Shown here: in pieces, positions 8,287 through 17,034 of the stretch
How the letters are laid out: every line of letters begins with the position of its first letter
Numbering within the stretch: position 1 is the first letter of the stretch
Source: Hymenobacter sp. BT559
Lineage (GTDB): Bacteria > Bacteroidota > Bacteroidia > Cytophagales > Hymenobacteraceae
DNA: 64,000 bases
NCBI RefSeq assembly: GCF_017571525.1
Contig: NZ_JAGETY010000020.1
Span: 24,366 to 88,365, forward strand
Reading direction: 5' to 3'
Position numbers and translations under genes: made by a program
Notes under the pieces: generated by a model
The model's input: only the letters and a program-made list of their open reading frames with translations
Databases searched by the model: none
What the model was told of the DNA's origin: nothing

Positions 8287-8423
8287 GGCAGTTGGGTTAT
8301 GGAGGTGTGGGAGATTGACGGTGCAAAGCTTCACGCTTCCCCCTTCCCAACTGATTCGCCTAGGCCAAGAAATTGCGCAATAATCCCGTCCGGCTATTGC
8401 GCGGTTGGTAGCCGCATCACCGG

Positions 8424-8996
8424 CTACGCTCTGCTTCTGATTCGGCTCAGCGAAGAGGGCAGAATTCCCAGATAGGAGGCAATCAGGTACTGCGGCACCC
8501 GCTGCAACAAATCCGGCTGGGTTTCCATCAGGTGGACGTAGCGCTGTTCCGCATCGGTAGAATACGCATCCGACAAGCGAATCAGCGTATTGACGTAGGA
8601 GGTCTGGAAATTCAAGCGGAAAAATGTTCCCATGGCGGGAAACTGCTGGCACACCAGGTTGAAATCGCGTTTAGTGATTTCCCAGAGCTCGCATTTCTCC
8701 AGGGCCTGGATGGAAAACAGCGCCGGGGAGCCCGAAAAAAAGCTACACAGGTCCGCCATCCAGTAGTGCTCTTTTGCAAACTGAATCACCTGCCGCTCGC
8801 CGTCAACCAGCGTTTTGAAGGAAAACAACAGCCCTTTCTCGACAAAGAACATCTTGTCGTTCTTCTCGCTTTCCACCGTCAGCAGCGCCTGGCGTGGGAT
8901 GGCACGGGGAGTAAAACGGGCGGCAATCACCTCAAAATCAGCCGCAATCAGGCCAATTTTAGCCTCAATATTCTGGTACAGAGAAGCTGCATTCAT
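8424..8996 (-). CDS. Crp/Fnr family transcriptional regulator
   Basis: A 190-residue regulator. The N-terminal cyclic-nucleotide-binding-type beta barrel covers roughly residues 25-115 (VESEKNDKMFFVEKGLLFSF, then ERQVIQFAKEHYWMADL), a dimer helix follows, and a short helix-turn-helix sits at the C-terminus (VPQYLIASYLGILPSSLSRIR). The layout matches the many Bacteroidetes Crp-like regulators lacking the E. coli CRP cAMP residues and Fnr cysteines, so a ligand cannot be named. It lies upstream of the NTF2-like and dioxygenase-like genes on the same strand and could control them. Confidence 0.85.
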   Translation of the reverse strand: MNAASLYQNIEAKIGLIAADFEVIAARFTPRAIPRQALLTVESEKNDKMFFVEKGLLFSFKTLVDGERQVIQFAKEHYWMADLCSFFSGSPALFSIQALEKCELWEITKRDFNLVCQQFPAMGTFFRLNFQTSYVNTLIRLSDAYSTDAEQRYVHLMETQPDLLQRVPQYLIASYLGILPSSLSRIRSRA

Positions 8997-9243
8997 GTTA
9001 ACTGAGCGTTGCCCTGAGGGTTTCCTTCCTTCTGGTACGCGGCATTGCTAGCGCACCGCTGCAGGTGGAAGGGGCCGGCTACTGATTGACCCCGTCAACC
9101 GTGACCTTAACACGGCAAAGTAGGGCCTTGTTGAAAAAGGTTTTGTACCTCTTTAGCAATTGCCGTTTTTGCAATTGCCATTTCATTTTGTTGCCCGCCT
9201 ACCCCCCACCCGACAGAATAGCTCCGGCGGGCGGGGGTTGGCC

Positions 9244-10155
9244 TTACTGCGGCGTAGCTTCGGCGCCGGAGGCTTCCTCCGCTTCGTAGCTGGGCACGAT
9301 GCCCAGGATGTGGTTGGCGGCTTTCTGGCCCTGACTGGCCGCCGAGATAATCAGCTGCTTGTCGTTGCGCAGGGCTTGCAGCCAGTTGGCGATATAGCTG
9401 GCGCTGCTGGGCTCGGTGCGGGTCAGGTCCAGCCCGGCCGCATTGCTCAGGAATGAGGCTCCCAGCTCAGCCACCAGTTCTTCTTTGGCGTAGGTTTCGC
9501 TGCCAAACGCGGCCACCTCGGTGAGCGTGGCCCGGTCGAGCCGCTTGGCGTGGCCGGTGGAGTGGGTCAGCTCGTGAAACAGGGTATGGTAATAATCTTC
9601 GGCCGTGTGGAAGTCGCTGGCCGCGGGCATGGTCACCGTGTCGGTACTAGTCCGGTACAGGGCTTCGCTGCCGTTGTGCAGCACGCGGGGGCCGCCCACG
9701 TAGCCAGCCAGCACCTGCTCGGCGGCCTGCTCGGGCGTGTGCTCGCGGCTGGGGAGTTCGGGAAATTTCCACGCTACCCCGTCAATCTGCGCCACGTTGA
9801 AAACGGTTGAATACTTCAAAAAGGCCTTTTTCTGCTCTTTTCCGGTGTCGTCGTCCTTCTTGGTCACGGTGAAGAAAACAACTGGCATGCCTTTCTCGCC
9901 CCGGCGCACCTGTCCGCCCAGCTCTTTGGCTTGGTTGTACGTGAGGAAGTACGGCTGCTCAACCTCCAGCATCCCCAGCAACAGGGCATTGATGCCCTGA
10001 TAAGCGTGCTTGCTACGGTAGTTGCGGGGCGCGCCGTGGGCCGCGTTCCACGGCTTTTTCCACGGGGTCACGCCGTTTTCCAGCGCCAGGATAATGCGGT
10101 TGGTAATGATTTCGTAAACGTCGGTACGGGGAGCGGAAGAAGTGACGGCTTTCAT
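9244..10155 (-). CDS. ArdC-like antirestriction protein
   Basis: A 303-residue protein of the ArdC type: an N-terminal ssDNA-binding domain (DVYEIITNRIILALENGVTP then WKKPW, then PRNYRSKHAYQGINALLL) and a C-terminal zincin metallopeptidase domain with HELTH at residues 194-198 and a downstream EELVAELG acid. ArdC proteins enter with conjugating DNA and protect it from host restriction, and are standard cargo of plasmids and integrative elements in Bacteroidota. It reads alone, with a strongly AT-rich upstream region at 10156-10250 that likely holds its promoter. All key residues are visible. Confidence 0.88.
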   Translation of the reverse strand: MKAVTSSAPRTDVYEIITNRIILALENGVTPWKKPWNAAHGAPRNYRSKHAYQGINALLLGMLEVEQPYFLTYNQAKELGGQVRRGEKGMPVVFFTVTKKDDDTGKEQKKAFLKYSTVFNVAQIDGVAWKFPELPSREHTPEQAAEQVLAGYVGGPRVLHNGSEALYRTSTDTVTMPAASDFHTAEDYYHTLFHELTHSTGHAKRLDRATLTEVAAFGSETYAKEELVAELGASFLSNAAGLDLTRTEPSSASYIANWLQALRNDKQLIISAASQGQKAANHILGIVPSYEAEEASGAEATPQ

Positions 10156-10643
10156 GACGTAATAAGCTGACTTGTCGCGTTCTACTTATACTATTTAAAC
10201 GCAAAATTCAGTATTAATGTTTCAATAATTTATAAATTAAAATGTCAATTATTGCGCTTTATGCCGCTGGGCTTGGCATGGATTCTGATTTTTTCCCTCT
10301 TGTTCTTTATTCGCTCTTTCAGGCATTATCGGCCCACTGCTCGTTGCAGCCGCTATTGATTCGTCGCCCGGCTTTTTCCTCTGGCTCGCGCAAGGGATGG
10401 GTGGGGTGTAGTCCGCAGGACCGCAGGCGCAGTTGGAGCCTCGCACAGCCCGGCCCGGATGGGTTCACCCAACTACCCTTCGGGTAAAGTCGTCACATCA
10501 TCGCTCACCACGGTCATAGCGCTGGATTTGTCACTTCTGGCAACTATTCAAGCTGTCGCATTCCGGGCAGCCACCTTCCGCTAGGATTAATCGCATCTTG
10601 AAAGATATGCCACCAATCAACATTTATTGGCGTATCTTGCATC
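10156..10643. other. Divergent promoter region between ardC and abiE
   Basis: A 488-base gap between divergent genes. The first 100 bases next to ArdC are very AT-rich (for example TTTCAATAATTTATAAATTA), unlike the surrounding sequence, and probably hold the ArdC promoter. The rest has ordinary composition and no convincing gene. The side near 10590-10640 must hold the AbiE promoter; TATCTTGC just before the AbiEi start resembles a weak TAnnTTTG box. Confidence 0.4.
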
Positions 10644-11420
10644 ATGCATTCGTCTGACGAGCATTTCCTGGCAACCGTAGAGGCCCAGCTTCACAATTGG
10701 TTTGGCAACCAGCCCGTGCTTTCACGCAAGGAATTGCTGGCGCGGGTGGCTACGCTGAACCCAACGCTTAAGCAGGCCACCTTCGACGTATACCTGCATC
10801 GGCTAACCCAGCGCAACCAACTAATTCACGCGGGCCGGGGCGTGTACGCGCTGCCGGATGGAGCCCTCGTGGCCGACTTCACTCCGCTGGTACCGCCGGA
10901 GCTGACGAGCCTGTGGCGGGCGGTTGCTACCGAGCTATTCCTACGCAGTGGCTGCGTGTGGACCACCCAGTGGCTGAACGACTTCACCACTCACCAACTG
11001 ATGCGGACGATGCAGCTGGTAGAAGTGGAGCCCGAAGCACTGCAATCAACTTTCTACGCCCTGAAAGACCGCTTGGGGGCGCGCGTGTTTCTGCAACCCG
11101 ATGCCCGCGTGCTGGAGCTGTACGTGGCCGAAACCCCTGATGCCGTGCTGGTGCTGCCGCTGGTGAGCCGCGCCCCCGTGCAGCACGTGGCCGATACGCC
11201 CGTGCCGCGCCTGGAGAAGCTGCTGGTGGACCTGCTCAGCGACCCCACGGTATTCGCGGCTTACCAGGGCGAGGAACTGCGCACCATTTACCGCACGGCC
11301 GCCCGCCAGTACCGGATCGATGGCCGCACCCTGTTTTCCTACGCCAGGCGGCGGGGCAAAGCGCCCGCCCTACGCGAGCTGCTGCTGGCCGTGGGCCTTT
11401 CTTCGCTGCTTCCCGCATGA
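10644..11420 (+). CDS. AbiEi-like antitoxin / transcriptional regulator
   Basis: A 258-residue protein with an N-terminal winged-helix-like part (VLSRKELLARVATLNPTLKQ, then FDVYLHRLTQRNQLIHAGRG and VYALP), as in AbiEi antitoxins and the related DUF6577 family. The rest is a mixed alpha/beta domain with RLEKLLVDLLSDPTVF and a C-terminal ARRRGKAPALRELL helix. In type IV AbiE systems the antitoxin represses its operon and counters the nucleotidyltransferase toxin. It overlaps the toxin gene by 4 bases (ATGA at 11417-11420), a sign of translational coupling. The family call is supported mainly by the partner gene. Confidence 0.75.
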   Translation: MHSSDEHFLATVEAQLHNWFGNQPVLSRKELLARVATLNPTLKQATFDVYLHRLTQRNQLIHAGRGVYALPDGALVADFTPLVPPELTSLWRAVATELFLRSGCVWTTQWLNDFTTHQLMRTMQLVEVEPEALQSTFYALKDRLGARVFLQPDARVLELYVAETPDAVLVLPLVSRAPVQHVADTPVPRLEKLLVDLLSDPTVFAAYQGEELRTIYRTAARQYRIDGRTLFSYARRRGKAPALRELLLAVGLSSLLPA

Positions 11421-12532
11421 TTACGACGACCTCTTTTACCCGCGAGTGGATGATGGACCACTGCCAGCAGCGTCCCGGCCTGGACCCTTCCATTCTGGAG
11501 AAGATGATTCTGGCCCTCACCCTGGTCGAGCGGTTGGTTGAGACCAGGCTACCCTTCACGTTTAAGGGGGGCACCTGCCTGGTGCTCGTGCTGGGCCAGG
11601 CCCGGCGCTTTTCCGTGGACGTGGATTTGGTTACCCAGGCCGAGCTGGCGGCTATTGAGGCGGCCCTGACGCAGGTTTGCGCGCAGCCGCCGTTTCGCTC
11701 GTTTGCGTACGACGCCACCCGCAGCCACAAGGATGATGTGCCGCGGGGCCACTACTACGTGTTCTACGACTCGGCCCTGGACCAGCAGCTGCTGGCCGAG
11801 CACCCGCAGCGGTCCATCGCCATCGATTTGCTGTTTGAAGAGCACAACTACCCGCAGGTACTGCAAGTGCCGGTGGTCTCCCCCTTCCTGCACCAAGCGG
11901 GCGAACCCCTACGCGTTGCGGCCCCGAGCGTTGAATCCATCGCCGGCGACAAGCTCACGGCCTTTGCCCCGCGCACCACCGGCATTCTCTACGGCAAGGG
12001 GAAGGAGTTGGAAATCATCAAGCAGCTCTTCGACGTGGGCGTACTCTTTGACCAGGTGCAGGACGTGGCCACCGTGGCCGAGTCGTTTGCTGCCACCGTG
12101 GCCAAGGAGCTGCGCTACCGCCACCTGTCCGAAACCAGCGCGGCGGATGTGCTGGCAGATTCCCTGCAAACGGCCCGGCTGCTGGCCCAGATGAAACTCA
12201 ACCGGGCCCCGGCCAAGGAGCTGGCCCCGGCCGAGCTGCGCCGCGGCATTGCCGGCTTCCGCAACTTCGTTATCGACGGGGCGTTCCGCGAAGACCAGGC
12301 CGTGGCCGCCGCCGCCCGCGTGGCTTATCTCACGGCCCGATTGCTCACCCAGGACTATTCCCCCTTGCCTCGGCCAGTGCCCGGCACTGACCCGCGCACC
12401 TTCTTTGTGCCGCATCCCGACTTTAACTACCTCAACAAGCTGCGCTCGGTGCCGGGAGACGCGCTGTTCTACTGGCACCACACGGTGGCCCTGCTCGAAG
12501 CGCACGGACACCTGGCGTGGCTAGCGATGTAG
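11417..12532 (+). CDS. AbiEii/AbiGii-type nucleotidyltransferase toxin
   Basis: A 371-residue nucleotidyltransferase-fold toxin. Residues near 45-75 carry FTFKGGTCLVLVLGQARRFS then VDVDLV: the GGT-x-L turn and the D-x-D metal-binding pair typical of AbiEii/AbiGii. Later blocks include AVAAPSVESIAGDKLTAF-like sequence (VAAPSVESIAGDKLTAFAP), also standard in the family, which contains the conserved lysine after GD. In known AbiE systems the toxin is bacteriostatic and gives phage abortive infection or plasmid stabilisation. Paired with the upstream AbiEi-like gene through an ATGA overlap. Confidence 0.87.
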   Translation: MITTTSFTREWMMDHCQQRPGLDPSILEKMILALTLVERLVETRLPFTFKGGTCLVLVLGQARRFSVDVDLVTQAELAAIEAALTQVCAQPPFRSFAYDATRSHKDDVPRGHYYVFYDSALDQQLLAEHPQRSIAIDLLFEEHNYPQVLQVPVVSPFLHQAGEPLRVAAPSVESIAGDKLTAFAPRTTGILYGKGKELEIIKQLFDVGVLFDQVQDVATVAESFAATVAKELRYRHLSETSAADVLADSLQTARLLAQMKLNRAPAKELAPAELRRGIAGFRNFVIDGAFREDQAVAAAARVAYLTARLLTQDYSPLPRPVPGTDPRTFFVPHPDFNYLNKLRSVPGDALFYWHHTVALLEAHGHLAWLAM

Positions 12533-12600
12533 AATGCTGCGTAGGCTTTGCTTATGCTACTGGGCATGGTCGCTCAGCCCACTCACAATCCTCCTCCCTT

Positions 12601-12867
12601 ATGCCCACTGCTAAGATTGACCTTGTGCTAACACCGGAAGGCCGCCATCTGACCTTCTCAAAAGAGCTACTCGAAGTGGCCCACATCTTCCGCCGGGTGG
12701 GCGGTGAGGCTGGCCCCTGGCAGCGGGTGGCGGTGAATACCCGCTCGCCTTATCTGGACGCCGACGTTTTCGCGCCGGGAACTAAGCTGGAATATTACGT
12801 GCAGCACGAAACCCAGCAGGGCGACCCGGAAGCCCGCAGCCACGTAGTCAGCACCACGCTGTCTTAA
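12601..12867 (+). CDS. Small hypothetical protein
   Basis: An 88-residue protein from the ATG at 12601; the frame is open upstream to 12517 but that extension overlaps the AbiEii end and looks noncoding. It reads KIDLVLTPEGRHLTFSKELL, EVAHIFRRVGGEAGPWQRVA and VNTRSPYLDADVFAPGTKLE, a beta-rich compact pattern with no signal or membrane part. I do not recognise the family. It follows the AbiE pair by 68 bases on the same strand and could be a third gene of that transcript, though nothing else links them. Confidence 0.5.
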   Translation: MPTAKIDLVLTPEGRHLTFSKELLEVAHIFRRVGGEAGPWQRVAVNTRSPYLDADVFAPGTKLEYYVQHETQQGDPEARSHVVSTTLS

Positions 12868-12908
12868 GCAGCTTTCCGACGACTGCCCAACCCTATTAGC
12901 GTCTGCAC

Positions 12909-13437
12909 TCAGGCCTTCATTAGCCGCCGCACAAAGGTGAAAGAGTCATGGGTTTCGAAGTCATCATCGAATAACAGCAGCCCAGCCATGTGCTCCGGGA
13001 TGAGCGTGCGCAGCCATGCATCGTCAGCAGCTGCGAGCGACAAAGCATTTTTTTAGACGAAGTGTATCGAAGAAGGCGGTGTTTATCGCCAATAAGGTTG
13101 ACCCTTCCAGTTCATTGACAACCCCATTTCCGAACTTATCCAGAATCTTTGCTTTGATTCTATCCGCGAAGAGGGTGTCATCCTGGCTTAGGTCAAAGTA
13201 GCCTTCGACCTTCATGTCTTTGTTGGGCATGTAGACTTCGTAGTGAACAACCGCGCCGTTGCTGTCGGTCGCGGTTAAGTCAACATCTTTCACGGTACCA
13301 GTATCTGCGCGCCTGAATTTTGTCTCAAACTTCACTTCCTGGACGCTGGCCGCTAATTGATACGCAAGGGAAAGCTCGCTTAAGGTTGGCAGCTCCACCT
13401 GCTCCTTAATCTTCTGGAAGGTGAGTTCGTGTTCCAT
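12909..13437 (-). pseudogene. Nuclease-like or unknown protein gene, split by a frameshift in an A7 run
   Basis: The first part (13437 to about 13050) encodes MEHELTFQKIKEQVELPTLS, ELSLAYQLAASVQEVKFETK and FRRADTGTVKDVDLTATDSN. The reading frame then runs into a stop after TLRLKKCFVARSC. If one A of the seven-A run at about 13050 is dropped, translation continues as LKNALSLAAADDAWLRTLIP, EHMAGLLLFDDDFETHDSFT and FVRRLMKA and stops at 12909, giving 175 residues. The second half is well-formed protein sequence. KDVDLTA and VHYEVYMPNK could belong to a PD-(D/E)XK-like core, but this is weak. Slippage on the A run could also produce the full protein. Confidence 0.6.
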
Positions 13438-13478
13438 GGTAAAACAGATTAGTTTGAAGGATGGAAGGCAGAAAAAAG

Positions 13479-13504
13479 AAGCCCGGAAGTAGGCTTCCGG
13501 GCTT
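13479..13504 (-). terminator. Intrinsic terminator of the DUF3945-type gene
   Basis: An 11-base perfect stem (arms 13479-13489 and 13494-13504, AAGCCCGGAAG with CTTCCGGGCTT) with a 4-base loop. Read on the minus strand it is followed by CTTTTTTC, a U-tract. It lies 37 bases past the stop of the gene at 13541-15751. Confidence 0.8.
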
Positions 13505-13540
13505 GTAGGGTGAGAAATGGAGGTTTTGAGGGAGGCCCGG

Positions 13541-15751
13541 CTAGTGGCGGGGACCCCGGGTTTTCACCTGGGGCACTTCGACCTTCACGGGGGCCGGGGT
13601 CACGGTCTGGGTGGTGCCTTTCACCGTCTGCTCGGCCCGTGGGGCCTGGCGCTGGCCCAGCTCGTGGGCGGCCGGTTTCACCTCGATGCAGGCCTTGGCG
13701 GCATTCACCTGCACGGTGCCGTCGAACTTCTGTCCGCCGTTTCCGCTGGCCATGTTGGCCAGCGCCACCACCTTGCCTTCGCGCAGGTCATGACTCTGCT
13801 CGGGGGTGAGCTTAACGCCGGCCACGGTGTCGTGCAGGGTCACTTTGTTTTCGGGCAGCACCACGACCTGGTTCATGGCCTTGTCCACGGCTACGTAGCC
13901 GTTGAACTCGCGGCCCTGCTCGTCTTTGAGGCCCCGAATCAGGCCGGCGTTGCCCTCGGTTTCGAGCCGCTGGCGCTGCTCGGGCGTAAAGGGCTGCCCG
14001 CCAATTTCGTTGGGAATGACCAGCTTTTCCTGGGGCAATTCCATTTTGAGCGTAGCGGTCCCGTCGGCCTCGCGGTGAAGCACCATCTTGCCCTCGAACT
14101 TCACGGGCTCCTGCCCCTCCTTGCCCGCTACCTGCAGAGGTAACAAGTCGGTTTTCTCGCCGCTGAGCAGCTTTTGCAGCTGCCCGCCGCTCATTAACTT
14201 AGCCAGATTCAGCCCAAGGGAGGCCAGCACTTTCTGCGGCACTTCATCGGCCTTGAATAGGGCCGCCGGCGGGGCCGGCACCGCGACGGTCTGACGGGCA
14301 GCCTTCACGCCGGGCTCAGCAGCCACGGCCGGTGCCTTGGCATCCGGGACCGGCGGGCCGGGCGCGAGTTCCGGCTGGGCCGCCCCGGCGTGCCGGGTGA
14401 GGCGGGCCTGCAAATCCTGGCGGGTTTTCTCATAGTCGACTTCCAGATTCTGGCGGGTCTTCGGGCCGCCGTTCAGGTGGGCGTAGAAGTTTTTCAGAAA
14501 CGCCGACGCGGGGTTGCCGCTGGTGTCGATGTCAAAAATGCTCTTGCCGTCGCGGATAACCTGCTCGGTGGTTTTGCCCTGTTGCTGGGCCAGCTGCTGC
14601 ACCCGCTGCTCGGCTGCGGCCTGCTGCACCTGCTCCGGAGCGGTGAGGGCGTGCTTGGGCACGGCCGAGAGCTGGGCACTGAGCGCGTCCCACTGCTTCA
14701 CCCCGAAGGCCTCGCGGACCTGCTTGCTGCGCTGCGGCTCGTAGTCGTCATCGTAGCCCACTTCCTGCCGGCGGGCGGCGGCCTGCTCGGGTTTCTCCAG
14801 CACAGCCACGCCGTTCCCCACTTGCCGAAAGCCTTGCAGAGCCGCTTCCAGCTGGCCCAGTTTGTGCGACTCGGGGTCGTAGCTCACCGCGAAGCCGCCA
14901 TTGAGCTTACCGGCCGGGTCGCGCTCCAGCTGCAAAGCGCCCACCGCCACGCCGGCTTCCTTGAGCTGGTCAAGATAGGCCCGCATTTCCAGCAGCGGGG
15001 CCACCTCGTCGCCCTTCTGCTGCCAGGTAATGCGCAGTTCCCCGACCGGCTCCGCGCCGGCCGCGGCATCCGCGGCCGGCGTAGGACCCACGGACGTTTG
15101 CTCGCTGCCTGGCCCCTCTCCTACCGGCTGTTGCCGCTCCGACGCGGCGGGTCCTGCTGCTACTTCCGCCCGGGCTTCGTCGCGTAACGCATCCGCGTAA
15201 GTGGCCCGGCTTTCGTCAGGGCCTTGCTGCGCGCGGTTGGCTACCCCTTCCAGTTCGGCTTCCGCCGCCGTGCGAACGGTGCCGGTGGTGGTGGCCACCT
15301 CGCCGGCCAGCTCCTCGGCCCGCGTTGTTAATTCGGCTTGCTGGGCAGCCTGTGGGGACGTCTGACCAAATACCTGCAACCGCTGCTCCGGTTCGGTGGC
15401 GCTGTAGCCTACGCGGTCCTGTTCGGTGATTTTCCAGTTATCGCCCACCTTTTCCAGCAGCGTGGGCTTTTCCACCGTGAGAAACTTATCCTCCCGGCCG
15501 GGGAGCCGGTTGGTGGTAAAGGCCCGCATCAGGGCGTGGTCGAAGGCATTCAGCAATTGGCCATCCGCACCGGGCGCCGGCAGCAGGGCCGCCTGGTTGG
15601 GATTAGCAGGATTAATCTGAATCTCATAGAGGGAATGCCCGGCGGGCTGCCGCTGTAGGCCCTTGCCGCTGAGGTTGCCGTTGGAAGTCGGCACCGCACT
15701 CAGGTACCAGCGCTCCGGCGTGGGGGTATTCACTTCATCTTGCTCAGCCAT
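13541..15751 (-). CDS. DUF3945/DUF4099-type mobile-element protein
   Basis: A 736-residue soluble protein from the ATG at 15751; the frame is open 50 codons further up. It starts with a DUF4099-like block (ERWYLSAVPTSNGNLSGKGL) followed by low-complexity Ala/Glu/Gln-rich linkers. The C-terminal third has DUF3945-type repeats: VVLPENKVTLHDTVAGVKLT and LVIPNEIGGQPFTPEQRQRL, then ANMASGNGGQKFDGTVQVNA. These proteins are typical of Bacteroidetes conjugative elements and are often next to topoisomerase or mobilisation genes; their biochemical role is unknown. No membrane or signal segments. A U-tract terminator ends the gene. Confidence 0.78.
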   Translation of the reverse strand: MAEQDEVNTPTPERWYLSAVPTSNGNLSGKGLQRQPAGHSLYEIQINPANPNQAALLPAPGADGQLLNAFDHALMRAFTTNRLPGREDKFLTVEKPTLLEKVGDNWKITEQDRVGYSATEPEQRLQVFGQTSPQAAQQAELTTRAEELAGEVATTTGTVRTAAEAELEGVANRAQQGPDESRATYADALRDEARAEVAAGPAASERQQPVGEGPGSEQTSVGPTPAADAAAGAEPVGELRITWQQKGDEVAPLLEMRAYLDQLKEAGVAVGALQLERDPAGKLNGGFAVSYDPESHKLGQLEAALQGFRQVGNGVAVLEKPEQAAARRQEVGYDDDYEPQRSKQVREAFGVKQWDALSAQLSAVPKHALTAPEQVQQAAAEQRVQQLAQQQGKTTEQVIRDGKSIFDIDTSGNPASAFLKNFYAHLNGGPKTRQNLEVDYEKTRQDLQARLTRHAGAAQPELAPGPPVPDAKAPAVAAEPGVKAARQTVAVPAPPAALFKADEVPQKVLASLGLNLAKLMSGGQLQKLLSGEKTDLLPLQVAGKEGQEPVKFEGKMVLHREADGTATLKMELPQEKLVIPNEIGGQPFTPEQRQRLETEGNAGLIRGLKDEQGREFNGYVAVDKAMNQVVVLPENKVTLHDTVAGVKLTPEQSHDLREGKVVALANMASGNGGQKFDGTVQVNAAKACIEVKPAAHELGQRQAPRAEQTVKGTTQTVTPAPVKVEVPQVKTRGPRH

Positions 15752-15951
15752 AGGAGGAATGGGTAGGTGAATAAAAGCTGCCCTTCCGGCCGGCGCAGGC
15801 GCGGCCGGCCCGGAATTCGACGCTGCAAACCTACCGGCCCCCACCAGGCCCTGGGGAGAAAGTTGACGAGTGGTCTGAATTGGGTCACCAGGTGCCGGCA
15901 CACCACACGAACGGCAGAATGGCTCGGCGAAAACTTCGCTTATTTTAGAAC

Positions 15952-15979
15952 TTGCTTAAACACGCAAGTACTACCTTTG
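15952..15979 (+). promoter_or_regulatory. Bacteroidetes-type promoter of the mercury operon
   Basis: TACCTTTG at 15972-15979 fits the Bacteroidetes -7 box TAnnTTTG, with TTG at 15952-15954 as the -33 element (17 bases between). The ArsR start codon is at 15994, leaving a leader of under 15 bases. ArsR-type regulators usually bind over such a promoter, so the operator probably overlaps. Confidence 0.6.
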
Positions 15980-15993
15980 CGAAAAGTGTTTTT

Positions 15994-16371
15994 ATGGAGA
16001 CCACCGCCTGCATCCGGGTTTTTGCCGATGCTGACTACATCCGGCAATGCCAGGCGCGCCTGGCATTGGCGAGGCCGTCCCTTGAGGCCACGGCCACCAT
16101 CCTGGCACTGGCGGGCAACGAGGTGCGCCTCAAGCTGCTGTATTTGCTGGCGGCTGAGCAGCAGCTGTGCGTGTGCGACATCGCCGACGTGCTCGGCATG
16201 ACAGTATCGGCCGTTTCGCAGCACCTGCGCAAACTCAAGGACGGCGGCGTGGTCACGAACCGCAAAGTCGGCCAAACAGTTTTCTACGCGCTTAGCGAAC
16301 TGCACCTGCCCTTGTTGCGCCCGCTGTTAACCGGTCACGCCGCCACCCCAACGCTTCAGCCAGCCCCATGA
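15994..16371 (+). CDS. ArsR/SmtB family metal-responsive repressor
   Basis: A 125-residue winged-helix repressor from the ATG at 15994. The core reads LALAGNEVRLKLLYLLAAEQ then QLCVCDIADVLGMTVSAVSQ and HLRKLKDGGVVTNRKVGQTV, with the CVC pair in helix alpha3 that binds thiophilic metals in ArsR/SmtB proteins. It begins about 15 bases after a good promoter and overlaps the next gene by 4 bases (ATGA, 16368-16371). It likely represses its own operon and releases DNA on binding Hg(II) or a related metal. It takes the place that MerR has in proteobacterial mer operons. Confidence 0.87.
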   Translation: METTACIRVFADADYIRQCQARLALARPSLEATATILALAGNEVRLKLLYLLAAEQQLCVCDIADVLGMTVSAVSQHLRKLKDGGVVTNRKVGQTVFYALSELHLPLLRPLLTGHAATPTLQPAP

Positions 16372-16988
16372 ATACGCCTGCCTCACCCAGTAAGCCGCTG
16401 CTCGGCGCGGGGCTACTCACCGCCCTGGCCGCCTCCCTGTGCTGCATCACGCCCCTGCTGGCCCTGGTCGGGGGGCTGGGTGCCTCCGCTTCGGCACTTT
16501 CCTGGCTCGAACACTTTCGGTCCTACCTGGTGGCGCTCACGCTAGGCGTGCTGGGCTTCGCGTGGTACCAGAAACTCAAGCCGGCCCCGGCCACTGATGA
16601 CTGCGGCTGCGCGGTAGATGCAAAGCCATCATTTACCCAAACCAAGCTGTTTTTAAGTATCGTCACCGTGCTAGCGGTACTGCTGCTGGCTTTCCCCTAC
16701 TACGGGGCGCGCCTGTACCCGGCCTCGCCCACAGCGGCGGCTGTCACGGCAGCAAGCGGGGTCACGCCGGCATGGCAGTTGGCCACCTACCGCATCGGGG
16801 GCATGACCTGCGAGGCCTGCGCCCAGCACGTTGAGCACGCGGTGCAGCAGCTGCCGGGCGTGCAGGCCGTCTCCGTGTCGTATGCGCAGGGCACCGCGCA
16901 CGTGCGTTTCAACGCGCACAAAACCCCGTCCGCGCAGGTGGAACAAGCCATTAACGGCACCGGCTACCAGATTATAACCCGCAACTAA
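16368..16988 (+). CDS. merTP: Mercuric ion transporter MerTP (MerT-MerP fusion)
   Basis: A 206-residue fusion. Residues 1-120 form the MerT-like membrane part with three hydrophobic helices (LLGAGLLTALAASLCCITPL, YLVALTLGVLGFAW, FLSIVTVLAVLLLAFPYYG), including the CC pair at 24-25 in helix 1 and a cytosolic CGC motif near residue 77. Residues 135-206 are a MerP/heavy-metal-associated domain with GMTCEAC. The fusion form is common in Bacteroidota. It takes up Hg(II) across the inner membrane. Start overlaps arsR by 4 bases, so translation is coupled. Confidence 0.88.
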   Translation: MNTPASPSKPLLGAGLLTALAASLCCITPLLALVGGLGASASALSWLEHFRSYLVALTLGVLGFAWYQKLKPAPATDDCGCAVDAKPSFTQTKLFLSIVTVLAVLLLAFPYYGARLYPASPTAAAVTAASGVTPAWQLATYRIGGMTCEACAQHVEHAVQQLPGVQAVSVSYAQGTAHVRFNAHKTPSAQVEQAINGTGYQIITRN

Positions 16989-17034
16989 TTACCGGATGCC
17001 TGCTCCTACGCTCAAAATCCCGCAGCTTACTTCC

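Noticed and set aside
14390..15187. Plus-strand frame of 265 codons within the DUF3945-type gene
   Set aside because: Shadow of the minus-strand gene with no domain, signal or neighbours to support it.
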